Below the pieces are notes generated by a model that was not told where the DNA came from, ran no database searches, and was given only the letters and a program-made list of their open reading frames with translations. The position numbers and the translations under genes were made by a program. From the NCBI GenBank assembly GCA_036852015.1, contig JAANDG010000018.1, positions 496,001 through 560,000 on the forward strand: DNA of 64,000 nt, written 5' to 3'. Numbering within the stretch: position 1 is the first letter of the stretch; each line of letters begins with the position of its first letter. Below, piece after piece: positions 19,379 through 31,862 of the stretch. This DNA comes from Pelodera strongyloides (Eukaryota; Nematoda; Chromadorea; Rhabditida; Rhabditidae).

Positions 19379-21650
19379 GTGCGTTTTGCCTTAACGGTTT
19401 TTCTTCAAGATGTGGTTCAGAATTCGTTTTTCTTACTAATTTTTGGTCCTATCCCGAGGCATGTGAGACATTTGCATGTTGTGAAAGTGCTTTCAGTTTT
19501 TTTTCTGGTTGGCACGAATCCTTATTGAATGGGGTAAATATATAGATATAACTGCAGTATTTCTGTGACTCCACGCCTTCTAATATTTGTCATATCTTCT
19601 CGAAAAAGTATCGCAAAGGAAGCTCCTCGTGTAAACACGATGGTTTGATTCCATTTGCGTGGTATTCCTCTTTTATCCACATCTCGTCTTTTGGTAAACC
19701 GGGAATCTTGATCGCTCACTTTTCAAATAGAGGGACCTATGTACAATCTCTAAAAAAAAACGTTGGGATTGTAAAACAGATTAGCCACGATTAGCCACGA
19801 AATTAAGCATGAATAAACTGAGTTTAAAAAATAACGATTTGGTCATGCAGTTTCGTGCCGTAAAAACACGCAGACCAACAACTGTGTCTGAGCACCGTTG
19901 GTTTGCTCACATTTATTTTCCAACCTCAGATTAGATACATGATTACCAAATGATAAGCCTATTGAAACGAAGGGCATAACTGATATGTCGTGTTTTTTTC
20001 TGTTTTCGGCACTCCCTCTCCCCATCTTTCCCAGGAGAGCGCAGTTGCTACTTTGAGCTAAATCTACCGATCACTTGCCATTGCATCCGCAAAATAGGCA
20101 GGCTCTAAATTCCTTCTAAAGGCAAATGAGGGGAATAGATACATAAAAAATATCGCGGTCTTCTCGATAAGCTTGTTTGTTGGTGCGAACTTTGGCTCAC
20201 AAAACATTTAATTAAGGTCCTAAACATGCTTGTCAAAACAAAACCAAATAGTGTAATGGTCAAGGAACTATTTGACACTTTATTTACCTGAACGCTAACT
20301 TGTTTGTATCTGTTGTGGTGTTACTCGAAGCATAACATCCATTCATTCAGAGGTATGCTCCCCGTGGAAGGGTATCGACCACCCGTAAAAGGGCCCATTC
20401 AAAAGACGCCTCCGAAGCAGCAAAGTGATGCGCAATGTTAATCCACAAGAGTGACTCATATCCGTCGTCGTATTCATAAAGCATTTATTTGATTACGGAT
20501 ATATGTAGGTTTACTCCTTTAAGTCGGTACAATAAGTGATCATAATCCACAAGAATCTTAGTTTTGACAGCTTTGTTGTCTATGGTAATTGCAAATCGCA
20601 TAATAAATTTAACTACATTAATTTTTTTAAATTTTTTTTAGGAGTTAGTGTATTTAAGCTTGAATAAGTTGTTCAATTTTGGTCTTTTTGATCCGTAGGC
20701 TTTATAATGTGAGGTCCGATTATCACAATATCAACCTTTGTTTTCTGATCATGCTACTGAGGCCCTTCTGATCATGCCCTTTTTACTTGCTCAACGTTTC
20801 TCATAACTCGTTTGTTCAGTTGTTTGTTGCTTGACATTGTTGCTGTTATTTCTTGGGTTTTCCTTGTTGACTACGTTGTTGATTTGTTTAGTAAAAGTTG
20901 ATTTTTTTTTCCTCGAAGTTTTGGTTCAGTTTGGACAACCCGATATGCATATTCGACTATTCTTATATTGGATATTCGGTAGTATATAGAATTTATGTAG
21001 TCAATACAATAAACAATCCAAATTTGGCTGTATCGTAGCGGCGTAAATAAACCATAGGGAAAGCTTCTCATAGCGCACGCTTCTAAAGCAATGAACATTA
21101 TATTGCTGGAGACAGTATGTTTATATATTTGTACACTTTGTGGATTACTTATTTGGTCCGTCGGTTCAGGGTTTTATGGTCCTCCAGTGAGTGATGCCTT
21201 TGAAAAAAGCCTTCGGCCCCACTGATATTTTACTTCTGTGACAAATATTGGAACAATCAGCGGACCTATCCGCAGATTAATCTTCTAGTTATACTTCTCT
21301 TTGCTATGACGGTATCTTCCAAGGAGTGTAGGTGTGCACTTTCGTGTATTATGAAAATACACCGATGGCGCTCTTGATGCGTGCCACGAATAGGCCACAT
21401 GTTTTTCTCTTTCAGTAGATTGTAATTCCTCAGCCCTGGCTCAAGGCTACTTGGTAAAATACTGTCTCTCGAGAATGCCTTCGCGTCATCCTACGAGGAT
21501 TCTGCCATCAAAACGTTTAGTTTAAGGCTTCAAAAATTTTCCAGTCCCAGGAAGTTCCAGTCCCATGCTGCTGCACTCTGATCCACAAACTATGTTTCAA
21601 TGCTAGCCGTGACACTAGTAGAAGGAACAACGACACCATTTCCTTCTCAG
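19379..21650. other. 2.3 kb without a supported gene
   Basis: AT-rich sequence with scattered short ORFs and no convincing exon, RNA gene or repeat. If the exons at 19.2 and 21.7 kb belong together, this is intron. Confidence 0.5.
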
Positions 21651-21791
21651 GCACCTGATGATAATGCCTTAGCGTTCAAGGGCAAAAATAACGGTGTCGT
21701 AAGCGTGGAAGATTCACAGGAGGCCCATGAAACTGTAATTGTAATGCGAGACGTCGACATTATGTGTCATCTTGAGGATATTCAAGTATAA
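21651..21791 (+). CDS. Candidate exon, possibly terminal, unrecognised
   Basis: After the acceptor TTCTCAG at 21644-21650 a phase-0 frame reads APDDNALAFKGKNNGVVSVE and ends VMRDVDIMCHLEDIQV at TAA 21789-21791. A donor-like GTATAA overlaps the stop, so the exon could instead be internal, ending at CAA. It is acidic and soluble in character. It is consistent in phase with the exon at 19208-19378. Function unknown. Confidence 0.4.
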   Translation, partial: APDDNALAFKGKNNGVVSVEDSQEAHETVIVMRDVDIMCHLEDIQV

Positions 21792-23376
21792 AGCATCATG
21801 GCTAACCATGACTTTTACTTCTTAAAATGAACAGCCAAAAAAAAGAAGATAGATGGCCACAGTGCGTATTGAGCGCGTTCTTGAAATATGTAGCTAACGT
21901 AATTTGTGCGTGTTTGGAGAAATCGTTTACAGTGTATGAATCGGGTTAGTTTTTACTCTTTACTCAACAACTGATCACTTCTGGGCACAGTTTTTATGAT
22001 CGTTCTAAACTTACTGATGTAAGTGTTACCATGGATATTGTCAGAAGCGCCGTTTTTTCATTTAACATTCGTTCGAATTAAAATCTTGAATTACTCACGC
22101 GTCTCAAAAACTGCAAAACAAATTTCTGGCCAGGAACTTTGCTGTAGGCTTTTCAATAAGAGCGGGCAAAAAGTTGAGGCTTTTGCCACATTTGAAGCTT
22201 TTAAGTTTCGCTGTGCCACACTTTAATTCAGAGCGAATGCGCACCATCTAGATGTGTAATCTGAAGTATTTCTTCTTGAAACTACAAAAATGATTGAAAA
22301 ACTAAGCAACTTAAAGATTTCCAACTACATTTCGGTATCATCCGTTTGTTTCTTGTTGTGTTGAAGATGGCAATAAGTGTCCACTTTTTGGTAGAAAGTT
22401 TTCCTTTGCTTATAAAGTTGCGCATTCACTCAAATGTTCTTTTTCTTCTGTTATCCATTGGTTCATAGATCAGCGTCATTTTTTTGCCAAAGTTTCGAAA
22501 AATTAAGCAAAGATAATTGGGCAATCAGATGCAAATTCTTTCCCCCCCCCCCCCGAGAATTCTTAATTTCGGTACCCTGTGGGACATTAATTATCATTTT
22601 ATCGTTTCTGCAGATAATTTTCCTTATATGTATTTTTTTATCAAATTATAAACATAAAAACTGTAGAAAAAGAGTACTGTTATGTGGTGTTACATTTTTT
22701 TTTTCAGATCCCTGTCGATTAGTCGAGCATTATTTGTAACTTTAAGAGGCATCGTTCCATACTCATTTTGTTTCTGTCCAAATAATGTTTCTTGGCGTAT
22801 GTATCAATTTTCTGTGACAGTGACTAGACTAATTGTAAGTTAGATCTAAATATTAAGACATATTAGCACCAAATTAATTCACTCATGTAATTGTTTTATT
22901 TTACACAACTGAAGTGAAGAAATTTGGTTTCATCTTTGGCTAACTATGAGTTAATTGTAAGCCCGACGTATTCTCTTTTCTTTTTTTTTGGTGGGGGGGG
23001 GGGGGGGGGTTATAACCTTTTAATTTGCAATTAAATATACTAAATATACTAAAGATTTTAATTTTTTAAAGAAGCAGATCTAAAATAAATTTCAGGCAAA
23101 ACAACTTGTCTCCCTTTTACCTTTGCACGTATGGTGTTGATCTCTGCAATGTACTAACAAACTTTGAAAATGTTCCATTAATTTGTTCAGCAGTTTATTT
23201 TAAACATTTACAGTCAAATAGAAAGCGTATCTTTTAATTCTTTCAAAGTAATTTTCTTAGGGTATTTGGGATTCTTTGTACGTTTTTGTGAAAAATATAT
23301 CGTGCATGCGACCGGCAGCATCAGTTTTCACTTTAGGAGACAGAAGGCAATATCGGATAAATAACTTATCTTTAAC
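21792..23376. other. Spacer with homopolymer runs
   Basis: No gene is supported. It contains a C13 run at 22542-22554 and a G17 run at 22993-23009. These may be unstable and are sequencing-error prone. Confidence 0.55.
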
Positions 23377-23857
23377 TTAAAGGGATGGGCTCACTACAAA
23401 ATCACCTTGTTTTTATGCTTTAGTTTGATTGTACAAAGGTAAAATTAAACAAATAGCATAAAAAAAGTTTCTTGAATTACTCCCTAGGGAAGATATTAGG
23501 TAAAAAGGGTGAGTATTGATCTTTCTTCCGATAACGTGAGTAAACAAGATAAACTAGGAAAGCTAAGAGATATGGCTGAAACACACTGTTTTGAGCAAAA
23601 TAAACTGTAGTTTTCATCGTTTATTTTACTTAAAACAATGAAAAACAGGGTGTTTCAGCCATATCTCTTAGCTTCCCTAGTTTATCTTGTTTACTCACGT
23701 TATCGGAAGAAAGATCAATACTCACCCTTTTTACCTAAATCTTCCCTAGGGAGTAATTCAAGAAACTTTTTTTTATGCTCTTTGTTTAATTTTACCTTTG
23801 TACAATCAAACTAAAGCATAAAAACAAGGTGATTTTGTAGTGAGCCCATCCCTTTAA
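23377..23857. mobile_element. TTAA-flanked fold-back MITE, copy B
   Basis: A near-perfect hairpin of about 470 bases flanked by TTAA on both sides. It begins AGGGATGGGCTCACTACAAA and ends TTTGTAGTGAGCCCATCCCT, with arms of about 210 bases meeting near 23620. The TTAA duplication and lack of coding sequence fit a non-autonomous piggyBac-like or other TTAA-targeting element (inference). It sits about 350 bases upstream of the first srsx gene. Confidence 0.85.
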
Positions 23858-24202
23858 TAGCACGGTTTTATCTACAGCCTATTCCTGGAAATTCAACTCA
23901 TTATTTGTTTGAATAATAGACCTTCATAACATAACAACTACGAGCATTATATGAAAAATATAGTAGTCATATATAGAGATTCTACTTTTCTGCTTGAGTA
24001 CACTTGGTTTTTAAATCAACAATCTTCCGAGAAATCTCAGGCATAAATATTGTTTTGCTACCCTTGTAAGAATGTGGGGCTTCTTAAAAATTAAAGGTTT
24101 TTCACAAAACTCACTTTTTAGGGGCATTTTTTTTTAAACTTCGGATCACCTTTTTTGTTTCATTTAAAGGTAAAAAGAAAAAAAAACTATTTTCAGATTC
24201 GC

Positions 24203-27200
24203 ATGAGCGCATCCGACACTGCAGTCACAATAGTTAAAATAAACATGATAATATTTGGTACTGCTGGTACATTCGGAAATATTGTTATTATTTACACAAG
24301 TGTTACTCGAAAGCACTTTCACAATAAATGCGGTAATTTCTATATGTTCAAGTTTCAGTATTTCAGCCTTTTTTATCGCATTGCTCGTTATTCTTGAAGA
24401 ACATATTCGACGAGTACCTTGTGGGGTTTTCGCTGCGCCATGGCAAAGAGCACTCTTTTTAAACTATATCATAATATTACCTTTCCCTTTTATGAATTAC
24501 AGTGCTGGTCCATAGGAAACGATAATTTCCTGCGAGGACTGTTTCAGTCATTCAGTAGCAGAAAACCTGATCATCAGTCGCTCCCTCACCTGATCTCAAA
24601 ATATTTTTTTTTTCTACTTGTATTCCTTGACAGACAATAAAACAAAAAAGAAACGTTTAGGGATTTTGTTAGGAGTTCTCGCTTTTTGCGATCTTACATG
24701 TCTCTGGTTCGAAATGGAATCGTTCGCACGAATGATGTTCGGCTGGACACAAGTCCCCCTCGTTGATTGTTATTATGCAAATGTCGGGTATATGTTCCTA
24801 GAGAATATGGATGTTTGGATGATTATGGCAATGGCAATCGATCGTCATCTTGCCATTTCTTGTCCAATGACGTGAGTTTGACTTGAACACATCAGCATAA
24901 CTACATCATCATCATTTTCTATGTGTGTCGTAATTATCGTTCTTTTTCATTCCTTTGGGATTGCACCTCCTTGGTCACCATAAAATAGGTATTCCACGCC
25001 CAGCGCCGTTATCATGATTCACTATCGTATAGCTTATTAGAAAAAAAACTACATTGATTGAAATGAATTGTTTGTTTCGCGCAATTTTCTGACAGTGCAT
25101 TATGTATTTTTCGGCTAGTGTAGTATGCTTGGAGTTAAGCATCACTTACGTGCAACGTAAGATAATTAGTCTGCAAATTTCCTCAATGTGCTCCACAAAC
25201 GGATCGAACTCAATTATTCAGCGAATAATGAAATTGAACGGAAGAAAGTACACACACTATTCAATTAGTATCACGATTTGGATGTTCTTGTCGGTTGGAG
25301 AAAACGTTCTTTTCCCGCTTTATTTTTAAAAAAGGCCATTGGTGCTTTGTTGAACGGTGACATACTGATAATTTCTTTGACTCACACGAATATTTTTCAG
25401 ATATCGCGGCTTTCCCTTGAAAAATTATATAATTATGATGTGTACTCCAGGAGTGGTTTATGGTCTAGTATATACTTGGCTTTTGATTTTCGCTTTGAGA
25501 TATGACCAATTTCCAACAAAGTCGTCTCACGTTACCATGTAATTTTCGTAAATTACCGTGTACTCATCAGACGTGTGCATTAGGAACACCAGGTGACACA
25601 AGGCACATTATTGAAGGTATTAGGACCAACAAGTACGTGTACGGTAGAGAGCACATAGAATTATGAGACTAACGCCCGGAAAAGAAGTTCTGATGAATCA
25701 CATATCATGTGTTATACCATAAAGTATCAACGGTGTAGGGGGTCTCGTATAGCGCAAGCCGACTTTTAGACTCCACTTTTTTTGTTCCATTATACCCCAC
25801 TGTACTGGAATCGAACGCGACTTTTTCACGGTCAGCTACACCAGCAGACGGAAGGATCGAAATTGTTACCCTGTTGTTGCTGTTGTTGCTATACCTGATC
25901 CGTTCATTTGACGATTAGGTCTTTAAGTAGTAAAGTGGAAATACACAACAAAGAAGGAAGCTTACTCTTCAGGTTTCGAGTACATTCTGGTTAACCGATG
26001 AAGAGGTTAACCCATGCGTCCTGGCAAATGCATTCCCAGAAGCGGTGATGGAATACTGGGACGATGTGAGCATGGGAATATGTGTTATAACACTGATTCT
26101 ACATGGTGCCACATTCTATCACCTTTACTTTGCTTGTGAGTGTTTCTAGGTATTGATTCAAAGGATCTGAAGAAGCGTTTATGCAACATCCTGCCCTTGC
26201 TTCTTGCTAACGTCTGACAAGTACACAACGCCTTTTGATAATTGACTTTTTCAATCTAATGACCTGCCAAATTGTCGGACGGGTTACCAACTTTAAAGGA
26301 GGAGGCGCACGAGATCTAAGTGTACCATTTCTTTATTCTTACCGATAGATGACGGCATTTGCTTCCAATAAACATGCCTTACGAAGCAAAAACTTTTAAT
26401 TAGAAGGAATAAATCAGTATAATGCTCAGGATTTTATCTAAATTCTTGACCGTAGCCTTTGTGTCCCGAGGGTATCTGGCTCTTATTGTATGTGTCCCGA
26501 GGGTATCTAGCTATAGTTGAACCCTTATTTTCTTATTTTGAGTCTCCCAGATACCCTCGGGACACACACAATTACAAAGGCTACGGTCAAGAATTTAGAT
26601 AAAATTTTGAGCATTATTCTGATTTATTCCTTCTAATTAAAAGCTTTTGCTTCGCAAGGAATCTTTCTTGGAAGCAAATGCCGTCATCTATCGATAAGAA
26701 GGAATAAATCGTACACTTAGATCTCGTGCGCCTCCTTCGTTAAGCGGTAATGAACATTTCCTAAATCGCTAAATCGAACAAGTAATGTTTATTAAAGATC
26801 CTCGAAGGAAAAAGATGTTGGCCGTCATTTCCAACGCTCAAGTCGAAAAACAAAAAATTATTTTCAAGGCTGTCATTGTTCAGGTTTGTGCAACACCCAG
26901 AACATCCAATGATGATAGATTCTAACAATCAGTCAACTAGTTAGTAAATGCACCATACGCGATTCACTTGTATCACTACATGGGAAATAAAAAAAACCGA
27001 TGTGCCCGATCGAGTACCTCAAATGATCGGGGCTTGATCGGGCACATATGAGGGTTTTTGAAATAATCCGATGCTTTTCGGGATTTTTTTTAAATCGTCG
27101 GGGTTTCTACTTTCATGTGTACTACAAAGCGACCAATTATCATTGCCCACATAAGTCGAGAATAATGTCGACAATAGGGAGAATTGTTCGCTAAACTTAG

Positions 27201-28135
27201 CATAAATAGTGCTACTATACTAATCATGCGATTCGCAGGTGTTTTTCTTCTTTATTTCATCAACAGCCTCAGATTTAACAATATTATCCATGGAAAGACT
27301 TAATACCTCTGAAGATGCAATTCAAGATGTATCGACTCTATCTGTGATACCAGGTGAGCTTATTACTGTAAATAATCCGTTTTTTTTCAGCTACGGTGCA
27401 TTAGGTGAAAACGAGAGTAACAATGATACGTAATTCAAATACAGACCGGTTTTTTTGTCGATTTATGTAATTGGTTCTTGCGTATTTCATATTGGTTAAT
27501 TATACCAACTCTGGCTGTAAATGAAGATTCTGATTCAGTGCTCTGTGGCTACACGTGCAATTTTTATACACATGCATGGTTTTCCATCGAAGATAGAGAG
27601 GCTTTTTCGGAAATATTCATGTGTGGAACCGCATCGGTCAAGGTGGAAAAGGTATAAGTTTGTCGAATTCGTCACTCGAAGAAAAGATTCTAACTTTCAC
27701 TCATACTGCCACGGTCGGAAATGGGGCGTCTGAAATGATTGGACTCAAACGAATTGATGTAAAGTAGTTGCCAGAGCCGAAGGACTATCCCAGGTCGTTG
27801 ATAGTTGGAATAATCTGACGGCTGCTGAATTCCGGATGGGGAGTAGGCGTTGTATATGAACAGTAGAAATATGAACAGTAGAGGAGTCCATTATGAGGGG
27901 CGAACGGTGAACCCACCGGGTCAATCGGTGCAAGCATTTTTTTAACTGGATACATAGATAATAACGTGGACGAGAGCGAAAATTGGTAGCAGCTTTTGTG
28001 CTATGTTAGTAAACAACCTTTCAAGCTCAACTTTTCCAGTTGCAGTCCGTAGCATCAACTCGAAGTCTGATGGTTTCGCAGCAATCGCAAGTACCAAGTT
28101 CACCGACTATAAATTTTCCTATTGCAGTAGAGTAA
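24203..28135 (+). CDS. srsx-type serpentine receptor, tandem copy 1
   Basis: Eight exons: 24203-24332, 24661-24871, 25401-25467, 25973-26135, 26798-26883, 27239-27353, 27539-27651 and 28040-28135. All phases fit and give 326 residues. Exon 1 carries TM1 (FGTAGTFGNIVIIYTS, the GN signature). Exon 2 carries TM2-TM3 with LAFCDLTCLW, a conserved Cys in VDCYYANVGY, and AIDRHLAISCPMTYR, where the DRY of most receptors is DRH. TM4-TM7 follow, ending NFYTHAWFSIEDREAFSEIF and a Ser/Gln-rich tail. The pattern fits the nematode Srsx chemoreceptor family (7TM, G-protein coupled, sensory neurons). The end of exon 3 is the least certain; GTATAT at 25468 was chosen because it matches the paralog's phase and spacing. 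A MITE lies in the intron before exon 5. Confidence 0.85.
26293..26743. mobile_element. TTAA-flanked fold-back MITE, copy C, in an srsx intron
   Basis: The inverted arms begin TTAAAGGAGGAGGCGCACGAG and end CTCGTGCGCCTCCTTCGTTAA. The middle contains GTGTCCCGAGGGTATCT twice on the left and its complement on the right. TTAA lies at both ends. The arms differ in sequence from copies A and B, so it is a separate family using the same target. It lies between exons 4 and 5 of the first srsx gene and disturbs no exon. Confidence 0.8.
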
Positions 28136-28374
28136 GAACGCCGACGGCGTTACGTGTCATTACATTGTGATACTTCTGCTAATTTACCTCGGGATAGGAT
28201 TTTGAAAGTTGATGCACTTTTTACTTGTATGTATATATATGAACTTGGTGCGCTTGTTAGTTGTATATATAGCCTCAACTGGTATGTATATACATTGTTT
28301 TCTGAGACAAATTAAGTTATAAATGTTTTTGTATACTGTCATTTTTGCGAACGATACTTGCATCCTTATGCCAG

Positions 28375-28611
28375 CCTATGATGGAGTTCTGCAGCGAATA
28401 TGAGCAAAAGTGCAAACAAACATTTTCGCCACGAACATATAAACTAGACTTAATAAGTTATAGAACGACAATCGCCCATTACAACAAACTAGGCTTGGGA
28501 AAGGAAATGGAGGAATTTGCGTCAAAAACTGCACGTCCTCAATGCAATGATCGTTTACTTGGAACAATATTGTGTTTCGGGATTTTCAATTCTCTCTTTT
28601 ACAAATCTTAG
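28375..28611 (+). CDS. Candidate exon between the receptors, unrecognised
   Basis: An acceptor ATGCCAG at 28368-28374 opens a 78-codon frame to TAG at 28609-28611. It reads PMMEFCSEYEQKCKQTFSPR and includes HYNKLGLGKEMEEF and RPQCND. Three cysteines and an amphipathic, protein-like composition make it better than chance, but no start codon context or joining exon is clear. It does not match any part of either receptor. Confidence 0.35.
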   Translation, partial: PMMEFCSEYEQKCKQTFSPRTYKLDLISYRTTIAHYNKLGLGKEMEEFASKTARPQCNDRLLGTILCFGIFNSLFYKS

Positions 28612-29203
28612 GATTGCATCCAATGTTCTGCCTCTCCAATAATCAACATAACTGAAGTCTTCACAGTTTCCAAGATGCTTCTCGTCGCTCGATCAATCAC
28701 TTATAAGCGAAATGTAAATTTATTTTGCTTCCGGAATGTGTTTTATTGAATGCAGTTAATTTTCAGCCGCGAACTTCATTAGCCAATATATAAGCATAAG
28801 GTGGCAAAAGGGACTGAAAACTTCAGCTGCTGTGCAAAGACCATTTCCTTATGTGAATCTTATACGTCTGTCTTTTGGCGACCGTTAAAGACGGACTCCG
28901 AAAATTTAATTTTCATGTATTTTATAAGTGTGTAGAAACAAGAGAAAGACAGAACACTGTAAGACTTGTAATATAGATTTCACATTTTCTTTCTGGCAGT
29001 CTCCGCGCAGCAATGTATGTACTGTCTATAGATATAATCACTGATTTTGAGTTTGCAAATCTTTTTGTCAAACTTTTTGTCAGCTCAAGACCGATACGAA
29101 TTATGTTACAATATTTTGTTTGCTTTGTTACATGATGTAACGATCTACGTTGTTTCGTAAACTAATGTTTGTGAGTAGTTAACTTTGTAAGTTTAGGGCC
29201 AAT

Positions 29204-31862
29204 ATGTCCGAAACGACCATCTCCATAATAAAAGGAAACCTGCTATTCTTTGGTATTGTGGGAACCGTTGGAAATGTTAGCCTAATACTCGCCACAATAA
29301 AATTTAAGAAGTTTCATCACAATTGTGGTAAATTTTAAATCTGCAATATTTACTTCTGGTCCACTTCTGGTTATACATAGCTTCTGGGACAATTCTGGTT
29401 ATACATAGCTTCTGGTACAATTCTGGTTATACATAGATACAAATGGCGGATGAAGCCCGAGCCAACAAGTACAATCAGTTTATTGCACTATGGTACATAC
29501 GTTAACAAGTAGGTAGTACTTGTGAAATAAAACAAATAAAACAAAGCAAATAAAATTATTCACAAAAAGTTATGTGTTTGGGGGAAATCGAACTCCTGGT
29601 ACATGTTCAAAGCACAACGAATACGGGTTTTAGGAACGATGGACTTTATTAAGGCACATTTAGATGCTTTGTATAATAAATATTGGGCCATTCTTTCATA
29701 TATTTGTTTTCTTTAGGTATTCTCCTATGTGGTCTCGCCATTTGCGATCTTACATGTTTATTGTTTGAAATGCAATCTTTAATGAGGATGACGTTTGGAT
29801 GGACGGAGACCTCGATGATCAACTGTTATTATGCAAATGTCGGTTATATTTTCATTGAGAATATGGAGGTGTGGATGATTGTCGCATTGGCAATTGATCG
29901 ACAGCTTGCCATATCATGCCCATTTTCGTGAGTTCCTCCGAATACATATTGCTATCTAACACCTTGCACGTCCGGTCTTTGACCATCGAGGTGTACCTCG
30001 TTCGTGCTTTCTTGAAGACATCAAGGGACATTATTTGCCAGCTGCGTTCCTTTTTTTGCTAAGTCGTTTATTTTAACCACCTGAGTGAGTTAATTGTTTT
30101 ACAGAAATAAGACAAATTATTTATTTTAGTAGCCTGAAAACTCCAAATGGAAAGAATTATTTTGTTGATTGCTTTGGCATTTGTTTATGTACAGTAACAA
30201 TTGGTTTGTTGAGGTATCGCACATGGTACTTATGGCGTTATATTGCGTTTTTGTCCGCACCGGGTGTGGTCTACGGGTTATGTTTCTCGGTAAGCTTTAT
30301 CAATCAGCTAGCGGGAGTGTTGAATATAATTTCTGAAGTTGTCGGACAGCCGTTCTGGAGAAAATGAGTTATTCGCCTATTGGACAAATATTTGTATGGC
30401 TAAAAAAATACGAATGCAAATTAAGGCGCAAAGGATTCCTCACTTCAGATTTCTAGTATATTCTGGCTAACAGATGAGCTAGTGGATCCATGTGTTCTAC
30501 CATTTGCGATGCCGCCTAATGTTTCCGATTGGTGGAACAAAGCGAGCATGTTAATGTGCATTATCACCGTCTTGATCTATATTATGACTTACTTCAAGCT
30601 ATACGTGATGTGTAAGCATTTAAAGGTTCATCTCGAACAAAACGTTCGTGATCAGCCACTTTTCACGACGAGTTCTTTCACTGGTGGTTTTAAGTCATGA
30701 GTAATACACATGATTTTAGTCCCTCGAAGCAAATCATCGGATCTATCCGCATCGCAGATAAAAACGCAGAAGGCGGTACTAAAAACAATGATCGTGCAGG
30801 TACGGCAATTTTGCACGGCAATTAATAAAATTAGTGAACTAGACCTCGGAATTCGCACAGAAGAAAAAGTACGCATTTTAGAATTTCTACTTTAGTAACA
30901 CATACGAACAACAGGCCACAAGAAAGAAAGACAAACTTACGGTAAAAATAGGCGTGAGCATAGAAGCCGCACTTCGTCAAGTATCTAGCCCGAAAAGAAA
31001 ATAAGTTTATGAATTGTGCATGCGGACTCGCATTCACAAAAACAAAGTTTGATTGTTTGCGCATTCCAACATACCTACCTTTTCTCCATGTGAAGTAACT
31101 GTGAACCGGGTGTTCAGGTATTTGTCTTCTTCTTCTCATCAGTTTTAAGCGCTTTGATTATTCTGGCTATCACTGGGTTCGGAGCCTCGGAGGAGACAAT
31201 AATTGATGCATCGTCGCTTGCAGTGATACCAGGTGCCTTTGACGGCTTTCACCAGTAAATAAATCATATGTAAATTAGTGAATCCAGGAGCATTCTGTGC
31301 CAAATACATTAACCGCCAGTAATTGTTTCCCATCACGTACAAAATCGCGATGATTTCCAAGGACAGGAGCATTCCTCAACGAAAACATTCTCGTATTTTC
31401 TCCGAGCCCGCTAAGCAAGCCTTAAATAGCGCATTACTTATTACAATAAGAAAGTTGCTCAGATTAGAGTACGAAGTTTTTCAGGCTTAATTAGTTATAC
31501 ATGTAACTTTTACGTCCACGCATGGCGCTCATCAGAGCATCGCGATGCCTTTATCAGGATGTTTCTTTGTGGACGAACAATCGTTATGGTGGAGCAGGTA
31601 CGCTCTTTGAGTTGATATCCTATTCGTATTTTTTAATTATCAATGTTTTCATAGTTGGAGAAATGTTCTTAATTAACATATCAAAAAGAGAATCAAATCA
31701 AAAGGGGTCATCAATTGCCTAGTAAACATTTTCTAGATATTCCGGAGACTAATGGAATAACATGTGTATTTTCAGTCAACAATCACAAACAGAACTGTGT
31801 CAATCAACCAAACGAACCGAAACACGATTAATAATCAACGTCAAGGCGTCATGTTAATCTAG
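29204..31862 (+). CDS. srsx-type serpentine receptor, tandem copy 2
   Basis: Eight exons: 29204-29327, 29717-29927, 30214-30289, 30449-30611, 30720-30799, 31118-31232, 31485-31597 and 31776-31862, giving 322 residues. Exons 2, 4, 6 and 7 have exactly the same lengths as in copy 1 (211, 163, 115 and 113 bases), with identical phases. Motifs include GTVGNVSLILATIKF in TM1, LAICDLTCLLFEMQS in TM2, INCYYANVGY, AIDRQLAISCPFSYR (DRQ in place of DRY), FWLTDELVDPC before TM5, QKAVLKTMIVQV at TM6 and NFYVHAWRSSEHRDAF after TM7. The tail exon reads STITNRTVSINQTN and ends at TAG. Same family and role as copy 1. Tail exons and first exons are the most diverged parts, as expected for chemoreceptor paralogs. 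Confidence 0.87.
29353..29436. repeat. 28-base tandem repeat, three copies, in srsx intron 1
   Basis: Three consecutive 28-base units based on CTTCTGGTACAATTCTGGTTATACATAG, starting at 29353, 29381 and 29409. Copies two and three differ by one base. Confidence 0.9.

Noticed and set aside
25468..25538. Extension of srsx copy 1 exon 3 through RYDQFPTKSSHVT
   Set aside because: It would end in the wrong phase for exon 4 and add about 24 residues between TM4 and the conserved LTDEEVNPC segment that the paralog lacks.
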